NCBI RefSeq assembly: GCF_002305855.1
Contig: NZ_CP022163.1
Span: 3,782,292 to 3,846,291 of the forward strand
Origin: Melittangium boletus DSM 14713
GTDB lineage: Bacteria; Myxococcota; Myxococcia; Myxococcales; Myxococcaceae
Length of the DNA: 64,000 nt
Direction: 5' to 3'
The position numbers were made by a program, and so were the translations under genes. How positions within the stretch are numbered: position 1 is the stretch's first letter; each line of letters opens with the position of its first letter. The notes below the pieces were generated by a model. That model had not been told where the DNA came from, made no database searches, and worked only from the letters and a program-made list of their open reading frames with translations. Positions 7,601-15,868 of this stretch are shown here, in pieces.

Positions 7601-9469
7601 CGAACCGGCGGAGCTCCACGCGTTGGCGGCCGGGTCATACAGCTCCGCCGCCCCCGTGCTCGCGCCGCCCACCACGAGCACCCGGCCCGAGCCCAGCACC
7701 GTCGCGGTGTGCCCCTCCCTGGCGGCCATCATCGAGCCCGCGGGCGTCCAGGCATCGGCCACGGGGTCGTACCGCTCCGCCGAGGCCAGCGGCCCCCCTC
7801 CATTCCCACCCCCGGCGGCGAGCACCTGGCCGGACGGCAACAGGCTCAGCGTGGCGCGCTCGCGCGCGGTGGCCAGGGAGGCGGCGGGAGCCCAGGTGTT
7901 GCTCGCGCGCGTGTAGCGCTCCGCCGTCCCGAGTACGCCACTCGCGCCCCGGCCCCCCGCGGCCAGCACCTGTCCCGACGGCAGCAGCACGGCGGCGGAG
8001 CCCCGGCCTTGCACCAGATTGCCGGCCGGAGCCCAGCGGTCGCTGGAGGCGTCGTAGAGCTCCACGTCCGAATAGAAGGTCAGGCTCGGGTTCGAGCTGA
8101 AGCCTCCCAGGATCAGCACCTGACCGGTCGTCAGCAGGGTGGCGGTGGCATTCTCGCGAGCCACCGCCATCGTCCCGGCGGCGGCCCAGGTTCCCGTCGC
8201 CGGGTCATACAGCTCCGACACGGCCTGCGCGTTGCGCGCCCCGTCCGAGCCCCCCTGGACCAGGACCTTGCCATTGGGCAGCAGGGTGGCCGTGTGCCCG
8301 TTGCGCGGATGGAGGAGCGCGCCGGTGGCGGTCCACGTGTTGGCCACCGGGTCATAGAGTTCCGCGTGGGGGGTGATCCCCGCGCTCGTGAATCCTCCCG
8401 CGAGGAGGATCCGGCCATCGGGGAGCAGCGTCGCGCTCGCATAGTGCCGGGGAATCAGGGGAGGCGCCGCCAGCGACCAGGTCCCGGCCGCGGGGTCATA
8501 GAGTTCCGCGACAGGCACCTCGCCCAGGGTGTTGAAGCCGCTGGCCACCAGCACCCGGCCGTCCCTCAGCAAGGTGGCGGTGTGCGCCCGGCGGACGACG
8601 GACATGGAGCCGGTGGCGGTGAAGGTGTTCGTCGCGGCGTCGTAGAGCTCCGCCGTGTTCAGGTTGGAGCCTCCCGCGACGAGCACCTGCCCCGAGGACA
8701 GGAGGGTGACGGTGGACAGGCTGCGCGACGCGGACATCGCCCCCGTGGCGGACCAGGTGTTCGTCGCGGCTTCATGGATGCGTGCCGACGTGCCGCCGTC
8801 CGTCATGATGAACGCCTTCCCGGTGGGAAGCAGGACGCCCGACGTGACGTTGCCCTGGATGCCAGGATTGCCGGCGGAGGCCCAGGTGCCAGTCTCCGGG
8901 TCGAAGCGCTCGGCGGACGTCACGAACCCGCTCCGGTTGACGCCGCCCGCCACCAGGACACCACCGCCGGGCAGGAGCAGCGAGGCGTGCTGCGCTCTCG
9001 GGCTCGCCAGGCTGGCCGTCGACGACCAGCCCGGGTCCACCACCAACGGCGCGGTGAGCCCCGCGAGGGAGACCTCGGTGACGAGGCCCACGCGGGCCCC
9101 CTCGGCCTCGAACTCGTTGGCGCGCGAGGCCTCGCGCACGCCTGACAGGCTCACGCTTCCACGGCGGGACTGGCCGTGCGCGTCGCGCACCTCGGAGGGA
9201 TGGAAGCGCAGGACGGGCTGTCCCCGCGCGTCGAGGAACTCCACGTACTCACCGGCGTCAGTGAGCGCACGGGCCTGCTCGGCGGAAGCAGGCGCGAGGG
9301 GGACTCCGGGGGACGCCGTCACGTCGGCGGCGAGTTCGGGGAAGTAGGCCCGCGCCAGGGAGAGCGCCTCCGCCGAGGAAGTCAGGGGGACCGTCCGCTC
9401 GCAGGAGAGGGTGAAGACACCGCAGAGCACCACGAAGAGGAGACGTCCCGAGACCCAATCTGGCTGCAT
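4682..9469 (-). CDS. Giant kelch-repeat / MYXO-CTERM-like / OmpA fusion lipoprotein
   Basis: This 1595-residue protein begins with a lipoprotein signal (lipobox ending at Cys23, 'FTLSC'). Residues about 150-830 carry fourteen kelch-type repeats ('LLPSGQVLAAGG' ... 'AELYDPATGTW') predicted to form beta-propellers. A galactose-oxidase-like Ig domain, a cadherin-like domain ('YTPEPGYLGPDSFTFQA') and a HYR domain ('TPPEITCPADLVVEATEPAG') follow. At about residues 1090-1118 there is a MYXO-CTERM-like tag: 'GGGCQATGGG', a hydrophobic helix, then RRRR. Such a tag normally ends a protein. Here the frame continues through a second hydrophobic, signal-like segment ('CVLVAALATTRASGQ') into a beta-barrel-like region, thrombospondin type 3 repeats and a C-terminal OmpA domain ('IEGHTDDSG', 'RRVEF'), which binds peptidoglycan. 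No in-frame ATG is seen at the joint. Two fragments of a duplicate lie at 14812-15195. Confidence 0.8.
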   Translation of the reverse strand: MQPDWVSGRLLFVVLCGVFTLSCERTVPLTSSAEALSLARAYFPELAADVTASPGVPLAPASAEQARALTDAGEYVEFLDARGQPVLRFHPSEVRDAHGQSRRGSVSLSGVREASRANEFEAEGARVGLVTEVSLAGLTAPLVVDPGWSSTASLASPRAQHASLLLPGGGVLVAGGVNRSGFVTSAERFDPETGTWASAGNPGIQGNVTSGVLLPTGKAFIMTDGGTSARIHEAATNTWSATGAMSASRSLSTVTLLSSGQVLVAGGSNLNTAELYDAATNTFTATGSMSVVRRAHTATLLRDGRVLVASGFNTLGEVPVAELYDPAAGTWSLAAPPLIPRHYASATLLPDGRILLAGGFTSAGITPHAELYDPVANTWTATGALLHPRNGHTATLLPNGKVLVQGGSDGARNAQAVSELYDPATGTWAAAGTMAVARENATATLLTTGQVLILGGFSSNPSLTFYSDVELYDASSDRWAPAGNLVQGRGSAAVLLPSGQVLAAGGRGASGVLGTAERYTRASNTWAPAASLATARERATLSLLPSGQVLAAGGGNGGGPLASAERYDPVADAWTPAGSMMAAREGHTATVLGSGRVLVVGGASTGAAELYDPAANAWSSAGSAATPRSRHAAVLLHDGRVLVAGGENGGAALASAELYDPASNTWAPAAGLSQARASFTLTLLPSGRVLAAAGTSLAAELASAEVYDPVSNTWAPAGTLASPRAFHSAALLPSGRLLVVGGQGPGGTGLATAELYDSATHTWKPASGLAAQRLRFDTVVLPSNEVLALGGQGAAGAWLASAELYEDTGAQPAWRPVVTGPDVVLRGCSARITGTLFRGISGASTGDYRDSATSFPLVRLQAAEGHRLWTLSGTEMAATGVTVSIPDSATPGAHTLSVFANARGGGRMVTVAENTEPVAEDLTVSIPYGESVNLSLVATDAETEPALTFVIVTPPAHGTLSGTPPSVTYTPEPGYLGPDSFTFQARDCGLDSNVATVTLAVVDQTPPEITCPADLVVEATEPAGAPVTYSPATATDNLTANPPVTYSWPSGSTLPTGKTTVTAIAEDAAGNQAMCSFTVTVQARVVSIAGGGCQATGGGTDAALVVLSVLAVWAGRRRRELAWTCVLVAALATTRASGQTPSSPLVAFDVERLRLSAAATDSLLVDSGRLLPQGGYRLGLLTHYERGILVLRGSDGFDRSLLHYRTSAWLMGAWSPVERLEVSARLPVILFQGGHGAETLVGVSTPSSSGLGTPEVGGRYALLRREEGAPVSLAVGLDVGLPGGRASAFGRQEHWAGFQFSPRVSLGREVGMFVLGASVGARVRSTEVEPGRAVGTELEQGLVVATRREGLRGELALQLAESLVHPDVAVELLGGVRLPMGHGLEVSALAGHGFTDIPGTPSWRAGVAVAWAHGPPREGGASVPNKTDRCPHERGSPENAGCPDRDSEGDGVVDRLDRCPNEPGVPSRQGCPEPVSPPVKEERLSLAGREIVFQVGLSRIEGDGTRILDELAELLKSRPDVSLRIEGHTDDSGLEQLNLTLSQERADGVRAYLIQRGIESSRLEARGYGPSRPIASNDTPEGRSQNRRVEFIIKN

Positions 9470-9660
9470 TCACCCTCCAGGCCCATGCATGCGCCATGGG
9501 CTGACGTACCGGGACATGGCGTGTACCACGCTCCGACCGACCCGGCATACGCACCGCACGCCAACACGCCCTTGAAAGGGGTGCCGCGCATATCTCGTGA
9601 GAGCCATACGATCGCTCCCCACGAAAGCGTACCTCTGCTTCACCTACTAGAGAACCGCCT

Positions 9661-9950
9661 TGCATAAACCCGCTTGGAAGAACCTGATGCTCATCGGTGA
9701 CCTCAGACGGGAACGTGGTGCTCTACAACCAGCGGGGGAGATCTGGAGCACGGGCACCTGGGGCAAGGTCACCTCGACCTTCATCATGCAGACGGATGTA
9801 AACCTCGTGCTGTATCCGAGCTCGATGAGCGCGCTCTGGAATACGGCCACCGGGAACAAGGCGGGTGCCTCCCTGTGGCTGCAGCAGGATTGCAACCTCG
9901 TGGTGTACAGCGCTGGCGGCACGCCGCTGTAGACGAGCTACACGACCTGC
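9661..9950 (+). pseudogene. Broken bulb-type (mannose-binding) lectin domain
   Basis: The sequence encodes three B-lectin signatures of the QxDxNxVxY type: 'DGNVVLYNQ' (frame from 9706), 'QTDVNLVLY' and 'QQDCNLVVY'. The first is in a different frame from the other two; the shift falls in the run of five G at about 9734. The frame then stops at TAG (9930-9932) in 'GTPL*TSYTT', where the family has Trp, so TGG has become TAG. The 5' end is missing too. This is a decayed fragment of a lectin or lectin-tailed enzyme. Confidence 0.65.
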
Positions 9951-9959
9951 CGGTAGTTC

Positions 9960-10310
9960 GTGAGCAATGAATTTGGTCCGATAAGAACCGACTTGGTCCC
10001 CCAAAGCGATCCGCGCCGCCTCGTTAGGAGTGGGTTCGACTCAAGGCGGCGGGCAACCTCTATTTGGAGGCAGCGGGGATAGAACCCGCAGATTCGGCTC
10101 ACTTCACCTCGGGCATGCTCCATTGCCTTCTTCAAGGGTCGGGCTCCCAGGTACTTCTGTCCGGTCTTCTTGTAGACCGGTAGCCCCAGTTCGTACCCGA
10201 GAAAGCAGCAATGTTCCTTCCGCGGCTCGTCTTCGTCTCGTTGAGCGTCAGCTTCATCCCATCTGATGTAGATGTTCGCCAGCAGCGGAGAGATGACTCC
10301 CCCTGCGAAT
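9960..10310 (-). pseudogene. Group II intron reverse transcriptase/maturase remnant
   Basis: Translated fragments include 'GGVISPLLANIYI' (the RT segment after the active-site region), 'MKLTLNETKT' in a shifted frame, then 'FLGYELGLPVYKKTGQKYLGARP'. All are hallmark phrases of group II intron-encoded reverse transcriptases. The catalytic YADD segment is deleted and the frame is broken near 10250. The piece abuts the truncated end of the IS21 transposase remnant, so two mobile elements are fused here. Confidence 0.6.
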
Positions 10311-10322
10311 CCTTTGACACCT

Positions 10323-11077
10323 TCACCGGCCCTTGGTGCGCGCGCGGTACGGCCCACACGCCTTGGGCGTCACGTCCCAGTCGCGGCAGAACTCCACCCA
10401 GGCAGGGTGGAAGCGCACGCTCCCCGCCTGCCTGTCGTGCTCCTGCACGAGTGGTCGGGCATTGTCCCCGAGCACCTCCAGCACCACGCCTCTGAAGTGC
10501 ACGAAGGCCGCGGCCACGCCCTCGCGCCAATCGTCTCCTCACTGATTGAGGAAGGCGCGCACGAACAGCCGCTGCGAGAAGCTCAGCACCACCACCAGCA
10601 GAAACACCTTCACCAGCTGCCCGCCCAGCCGTACCTTCTTCTCGCCGAAGTCCACCTGCATCTGCTCTACCCTGGCTTCGTCTCGAAGCGCACTGTGGCC
10701 ACCTGCGCCACGTGCACCTGCCGCCTCCTGTCCTCCACCGCTCGCTGCACGGTGCGTACGCTGGCCTCCACGCCCTCTTGCGCCAGCAGCGCCTTGACGA
10801 CGACGGCGTTGCCCTCCGCCGCTCCGTCCCACAACTCCACCGCGCGCTGCTGCTCGGCCTCGGTGAGCCACCGCGCCTTGGGCCGCACCTGCTTGTCCGC
10901 CGCTCGGCCCGCGCGCAGGCAGCGCCGCACCGTGTTGCGCGCCACGCCCACCTCGCGCCCTATCCGCTTGTGGCCCCATCCCGCCTCCGCCAGCACGCGG
11001 ATGCGTCGCACCACTTCCTGCTCCACCATCGACACCTCCGCCGCGCGGGGTGCCACAACTTCCGCCGTCTCTCCCAT
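10323..11077 (-). pseudogene. Degenerate IS21-family transposase (istA)
   Basis: Three frames together give an IstA protein. The N-terminal helix-turn-helix ('GWGHKRIGREVGVARNTVRRCLRAG') is in the first frame. The start of the DDE integrase core ('QVDFGEKKVRLGGQLVKVFLLV') is in a second. 'VLGDNARPLV' (second catalytic Asp) and 'FHPAWVEFCRDWDVTPKACGPYRARTKGR' are in a third. Frameshifts fall near 10673 and 10538. The chain ends just before the expected catalytic Glu, where reverse transcriptase sequence begins. No istB partner is present. The element cannot move by itself. Confidence 0.7.
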
Positions 11078-11343
11078 CGAGCTTGCCTCCTTGGAGTGGA
11101 GGCCCCGGGAGGGGGTCAATTTTGCTGTCGCGCTCCCCCCCTCGTGGCCGAGGCTTCTCTGGAGAAGCGGGATATGACGGCGTGCCCGAGCCTGCTCAGG
11201 CAGAGGCCCTCAATAAGACCTCGTGCAGGGGAAGACATCCGGGACAGCAGGAGCCAAGCTGTTCCTCGGACGGGCCGCGAGAAGAAAGAATGGTGTCCAA
11301 AAATGGGCTCTGTCAGGGAAATACCGTAGAGTGAGGAAAATCC

Positions 11344-12315
11344 ATGGCTACTGCCGAGCAAGTCAAAGCCCTCATCGAGAGCCATACGAAGGGAGACGAG
11401 CCTCGTTTCCTGGCGGTTGCCATGCAGGTCGCTGCCCTTGAAGCCCGGCAGGGCCACGTCCGGCTGGCTGGCGAGCTTCGCGAGATCATCGACCGAGCCA
11501 AGGAGGATGGGGTCAAACGGCCTGTCCCCCTCGCGCAGCCTCGGGGTGAACTAGGTGGGCTCCTTGCCGCGTCGTACCCGAAGGCGACCCTGAACGAACT
11601 CGTAGTCGAGCCCGAGCTTCGGCGCCGTATCGACAGGCTTCTTCACGAACAGCGTCAGGCGGAGCAGCTCCGGTCTCATGGACTGGGCCCGCGCCATCGA
11701 GTGCTGCTCGTCGGCCCGCCGGGCACGGGCAAAACATTGTGTGCGACCGTCATCGCGGGCGAGCTCCACCTGCCTCTCTTCAAGGTCGTGTTCGAGTCCC
11801 TGGTGACGAAGTTCCTGGGCGAGACGGCCGCGAAGTTGAAGCTCGTCTTCGACGCGATACGGGCAACCCGAGGCGTCTACCTCTTCGATGAGTTCGACGC
11901 GATTGGCGGGCAGCGCACGGCCGGGAACGATGTTGGTGAAATCCGGCGGGTGGTGAATTCGTTCCTGCAACTCCTTGAGCAGGATGATTCGAACAGCATC
12001 GTTCTCGCCGCGACCAATCACCCCCAGATGCTGGATCGTGCCCTCTTCCGTCGCTTCGACGACGTCATCGAGTTCTCACTGCCTTCCCAGGCCCAAGCAG
12101 AGGACACGATGCGAAATCGACTCGCCCCCTTCGACACGGGCCGCCTAAAGTGGACCCGGATTCGCCCCGCAGCTCGTGGGCTGAGCCATGCGCTGCTTGC
12201 GCGGGCGTGTGATGATGCGGCGAAGCAGGCCGTTCTCGCTGGAACGCGAGAGGTTTCGACCGAGGCGCTCATCGAGGCGCTCCGTGAACAGCGGGAATTC
12301 GCCGCGATGAAGTAG
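11344..12315 (+). CDS. AAA+ ATPase of an IetAS-type defence/addiction pair
   Basis: This 323-residue protein has an N-terminal helical region and one AAA+ module. Walker A is GPPGTGKT (residues 124-131), Walker B 'VYLFDEFD' (178-185), sensor-1 Asn225 in 'LAATNHPQ', and arginine-finger candidates Arg236/237. It resembles the ATPase IetA of the IetAS system, first described as a plasmid stability and incompatibility pair with a subtilase (pTiC58) and later reported as an antiphage system. In that model the ATPase restrains the protease. The ribosome binding site GAGGAAAA precedes the ATG, and the protease gene starts 20 bases downstream. The region upstream (11083-11343) holds no gene. Confidence 0.78.
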   Translation: MATAEQVKALIESHTKGDEPRFLAVAMQVAALEARQGHVRLAGELREIIDRAKEDGVKRPVPLAQPRGELGGLLAASYPKATLNELVVEPELRRRIDRLLHEQRQAEQLRSHGLGPRHRVLLVGPPGTGKTLCATVIAGELHLPLFKVVFESLVTKFLGETAAKLKLVFDAIRATRGVYLFDEFDAIGGQRTAGNDVGEIRRVVNSFLQLLEQDDSNSIVLAATNHPQMLDRALFRRFDDVIEFSLPSQAQAEDTMRNRLAPFDTGRLKWTRIRPAARGLSHALLARACDDAAKQAVLAGTREVSTEALIEALREQREFAAMK

Positions 12316-12335
12316 AGCAAGTACGCGGGGGGCTG

Positions 12336-14762
12336 ATGGCAGAAGAGAAACCGGAAAAGTTGCGGCACCTGCTCGTTCAGGGAACTGGTACATCCTACAA
12401 CTACGTTTCGACGCTTTCCGTGCCGCACTCGCGGACTACTCCAACAAGAGACCGTGCTGCTCACGGTCAGCGATTGCTCAGGGAATACGGAGCCGCTTTC
12501 AAGACCGGCATTATGGCTCGTGGTGGCGGAGCCGATATTCCGGGGGTCTCGCTCACCGTGCGCAGCGAGCCCGGGTCCGAGCTTCCCATCGAGTCACTCG
12601 ACAGCCGACGTCCTGATGGTCCACGTGTCCTGGCCGTGAGAGAGGTCGAGGGCGCGACAGTCGCTCAGGTCTTCGTGCCTCAAGGCGGCTTTCAGCTCAT
12701 CGAAGAGAAGCTGCAGGACTATCTTCGTAAGGACACCCCTAAAGGTAAGCCCGCCAACGAGGCCCTCATCGCTTCGATCGCCTCGTTTCAGCTCGCGGCT
12801 CTTGAGGAACTCTGGACCGACCCGGAACTCCCGTTCCCCGCCCCCTCTCAGCCCATGGCTTGGGAGGCTTGGCTCCGCGACTCTTCCGAGGAACTGCTCT
12901 CCTCCTTCCTCTCGCTGTGCAGGCAACATGGGCTGGTCACCGGACAGCGCTCGCTTGAGTTCCCTGACCGGCGAGTCGTGCTCGTATCGGGTACGGCAAA
13001 CCAGCTCTCATCTTTCGCCATCCTGGATACGCTCGCCGAACTCAGGCCAGCGCGTACGCCACCAACGGAGTTCGTGGAGATGCCGTCGCGCGAGCAAGGC
13101 GAGTGGAGCCGGGAACTGATGTCCCGCCTTGTTCTTCCCGCAGCAGATGCGCCAGTGGTATGCGTGCTCGACACGGGAGTGAGCAACAATCATCCGCTCC
13201 TCGCTCCTCTTCTCCCCGCCGCGAACATGTTCGCTTATCAAAGGAACTGGGGCCTTGCCGATCACGACGGCCACGGCACCGAAATGGCAGGCCTCGCGGG
13301 GTATGGAGACCTGATTGACGCGCTTGAGTCGAAGATGCGTGTTGCTCTCGAGGTAGGTCTCGAGTCGGTGAAGATCCTTCCGCCACCACCAGCTACGAAT
13401 GCTCCCGAGCTTTACGGTGCGATCACCGCCGATGCGGCCGGTCAGGTCGAGGTTGCTGCTCCAAAGCGTCTCCGCGTGTTCTCGATGTCGGTTTCAACGA
13501 GTAACGGCCGGAGCGCAGGCCGCCCCTCTTCGTGGTCGGCGGAGATTGATCGACTCGCCGCAGGTGTGGATGACGGACGGCAGCGGCTCTACTGCATCTG
13601 CGCAGGCAACGCTGACCCGAACTGGTATCCGCACTACCCGGAAGGAGCCATGACGGGGAAGCCGCTTGATCCCGCTCAGGCGTGGAACGCGCTGACCATC
13701 GGCGCTTACACAGAGAGAGACATTATTGCAGAACCCTCGCTTTCTGGGTGGCTGCCGATTGCTCCACACGGTGACATCTCTCCCACGAGCACTTCGTCCA
13801 TCACCTTCGAAAGAGGGTGGCCGAACAAGCCCGACCTTGTCCTTGAGGGAGGAAACGTCGCGCTGAGCCCCGGAGGCATTCTTCCGCCAGACGCCTCGAT
13901 TCCCAGCCTTTCGCTGCTCACGACCGACCGGATGATTCGAGGTCGTTTGTTCACGTATACCAACGCCACGAGCGCGGCGACTGCGCAGGCCTCCCGAATG
14001 GCAGCCCACCTCTGGGCCGAGTACCCCACGCTCAGGCCCGAAACGATTCGGGCCCTCCTTGTCCACTCCGCCCGGTGGACGCCCGCGATGGTGAGCCGGA
14101 CCCCCAACAAAAACAATCGTGTTCGGCTCTATGGCTACGGAGTACCGAGCCTCGCGCGAGCCCGGTGGAGTGCACGCGATGCGCTGACGCTCGTGGTCGA
14201 AGATGAGCTTCGCCCTTTTAAAGTGGGCAAGTCGCCGGCGCAGATGCGCCTTCATAAGTTCCCATGGCCGGTCGAGGAACTTCAGCGCCTTGGCGCCGCC
14301 GACGTCCGGCTTCGGGTGACGCTCTCCTATTTCATCGAGCCGAATCCGGCGCAACGCGGTTGGATGGGGCGGTTCCGCTACCAATCGCACGGACTCCGGT
14401 TCTCGGTGCGTCGTCCTACTGAGAATGACTCCGCGTTTCGCGCGAGGCTCAGCAAGGCGATGCAGGACGACGGCTACACGGGTAGTACAGGAACAGACCC
14501 CGGCTGGGAACTCGGAGGAAACCGGCGCAATCGTGGCTCCATCCATTCGGATGTGTGGCACGGGTCTGCGGCGGATCTTGCCTCGCGTCAGGTCCTGGCC
14601 GTCTTCCCGGTCGGAGGGTGGAAGGCGGACGCCCGCAGGGTCGAGAAGCCCACGTCCGTCCAGTTCTCACTCGTCGTCTCGATAGAAACGGACGAGACAG
14701 AGGTCGATCTCTACACGCCGGTGGCAACCGAGTTGGGCGTGCCGGTCGCTGTTGAGAGCTGA
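12336..14762 (+). CDS. Subtilisin-like (S8) serine protease of an IetAS-type pair
   Basis: This 808-residue protease has a long N-terminal region (about 1-265, no signal peptide) and an S8 domain with an intact active site: Asp279 in 'VLDTGV', His313 in 'DGHGTEMAGL', oxyanion Asn425 in 'CICAGNADP', and Ser546 in 'NATSAATA' (the family usually has GTSMA). The C-terminal part (about 600-808) is beta-rich. Absence of a signal peptide plus coupling to an AAA+ gene fits a cytoplasmic effector, as in IetS, which is toxic without its ATPase partner. The start is ATG after a GGGGGG ribosome binding site. No frame damage is seen. The sensor and cleavage targets cannot be told from sequence. Confidence 0.8.
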   Translation: MAEEKPEKLRHLLVQGTGTSYNYVSTLSVPHSRTTPTRDRAAHGQRLLREYGAAFKTGIMARGGGADIPGVSLTVRSEPGSELPIESLDSRRPDGPRVLAVREVEGATVAQVFVPQGGFQLIEEKLQDYLRKDTPKGKPANEALIASIASFQLAALEELWTDPELPFPAPSQPMAWEAWLRDSSEELLSSFLSLCRQHGLVTGQRSLEFPDRRVVLVSGTANQLSSFAILDTLAELRPARTPPTEFVEMPSREQGEWSRELMSRLVLPAADAPVVCVLDTGVSNNHPLLAPLLPAANMFAYQRNWGLADHDGHGTEMAGLAGYGDLIDALESKMRVALEVGLESVKILPPPPATNAPELYGAITADAAGQVEVAAPKRLRVFSMSVSTSNGRSAGRPSSWSAEIDRLAAGVDDGRQRLYCICAGNADPNWYPHYPEGAMTGKPLDPAQAWNALTIGAYTERDIIAEPSLSGWLPIAPHGDISPTSTSSITFERGWPNKPDLVLEGGNVALSPGGILPPDASIPSLSLLTTDRMIRGRLFTYTNATSAATAQASRMAAHLWAEYPTLRPETIRALLVHSARWTPAMVSRTPNKNNRVRLYGYGVPSLARARWSARDALTLVVEDELRPFKVGKSPAQMRLHKFPWPVEELQRLGAADVRLRVTLSYFIEPNPAQRGWMGRFRYQSHGLRFSVRRPTENDSAFRARLSKAMQDDGYTGSTGTDPGWELGGNRRNRGSIHSDVWHGSAADLASRQVLAVFPVGGWKADARRVEKPTSVQFSLVVSIETDETEVDLYTPVATELGVPVAVES

Positions 14763-14811
14763 TGGAGCGCATCCATGTACCGAACCACCAGCGCATCGGC
14801 GAGGCGGTCAA

Positions 14812-15195
14812 TCCATTGGGCAGCAGGGTGGCCGTGTGCCCGTTGCGCGGATGGAGGAGCGCGCCGGTGGCGGTCCACGTGTTGGCCACTGGGTCATAGA
14901 GTTCCGCGTGGGTGGTGCTCCCCGCGCCCGTGAAGCCTCCCGCGAGGAGGATACGGCCATCGGAGAGCAGCGTCGCGCTCGCATAGCCTGGAAGGTCAGC
15001 CCGTGCGTCGTCAGCGTGAGCAAGCCTCTCCCAGTGAGCTGGGCGGTGAGCGCACGGGCCTGCTCGGCGGAAGCGGGCGCGAGGGGGACTCCGGGGGACG
15101 CCGTCACGTCGGCGGCGAGTTCGGGGAAGTAGGCCCGCGCCAGGGAGAGCGCCTCCGCCGAGGAGGTCAGGGGGACCGTCTGCTCGCAGGAGAGG
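14812..15195 (-). pseudogene. Two fragments of a duplicated kelch/OmpA gene
   Basis: Positions 14812-14985 match 8271-8444 (kelch repeats 5-6 of the 1595-residue protein) without gaps and with few mismatches. Positions 15046-15195 match 9261-9410 (the mature N-terminus of the same protein). The roughly 800 bp that separate these parts in the intact gene are replaced by about 60 bp of unrelated sequence. This is the remnant of a second gene copy lost by internal deletion. It starts about 50 bases after the protease gene. Confidence 0.8.
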
Positions 15196-15352
15196 GGCGT
15201 GATCGCGTGGCGGCTCCCCCAAGCAGAAGACCGAGCTGCGAAGCCAGAGCGAGAGCACCCAGCAGTTCACCGTGGCCGTCACCGGCGCGACGCTCGATGG
15301 CATCAGGACATGAAGAGGCTGGATGCGTCGCTCAAGACGGATTTCGAGTGAT

Positions 15353-15676
15353 TCAGCCGTCGTCCGTGAACAGCCCACCGTGGCCTCGCTCCCGGGCCTG
15401 CGCGATCAGCCATCCCTCCAGATCATGGATGTCGTCGTAGGCGACGAGCGCCTCGTCCCGAGGAATGCCCACGCCCTGGCACACCCAGATCGACTGCGGC
15501 AGCCCCCTCGCGAGGCTGGGATTCCAAACCGTGAAGCCGGAGTAACCCCCTCCCCCGTCCTGGAATGCCCCGTCACGTCGAGGAAGGCCGTGCAGGCGCC
15601 GCTCGAGTTCCTGGACCTCCTCGGCGGAGAGCGGCCCAGGTGTGGTTGGGAAGGCCGCTGAAGACTCGGAGTTCAA
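15353..15676 (-). CDS. Small orphan protein
   Basis: This 107-residue frame is not recognised. Its middle is aromatic and glycine-rich ('GYSGFTVWNPSL'), followed by 'SIWVCQGVGIPRDEALVAYDDIHDLEGWLI', a regular alternation of strand and helix. It uses a TTG start with no strong ribosome binding site. It is acidic, has no signal peptide and resembles small SMI1/immunity-type proteins in size and composition only. It lies in decayed DNA, so it could itself be a remnant. Confidence 0.35.
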   Translation of the reverse strand: MNSESSAAFPTTPGPLSAEEVQELERRLHGLPRRDGAFQDGGGGYSGFTVWNPSLARGLPQSIWVCQGVGIPRDEALVAYDDIHDLEGWLIAQARERGHGGLFTDDG

Positions 15677-15868
15677 CTCTCACGGGAGGCCCCCCCGCCG
15701 TTGGGTTCACACATCTTGTCGTGAGCAACAACGCCTCCAGCGGCACGAGCCAGGGGCGCCCTGTGACGTGGGCTCTCATGAAGCCAGGATACCCGCATGC
15801 CGGTGGGCGAGAACCAGATGACCGGCGCCACGTTCTCGTGCGCACCTCACGTCCGAAAGCACTCGGCC

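Noticed and set aside
6224..9145. A 973-codon plus-strand frame opposite the kelch repeats
   Set aside because: Its Arg/Gly-rich periodic sequence mirrors the kelch repeats on the coding strand. No protein family features.
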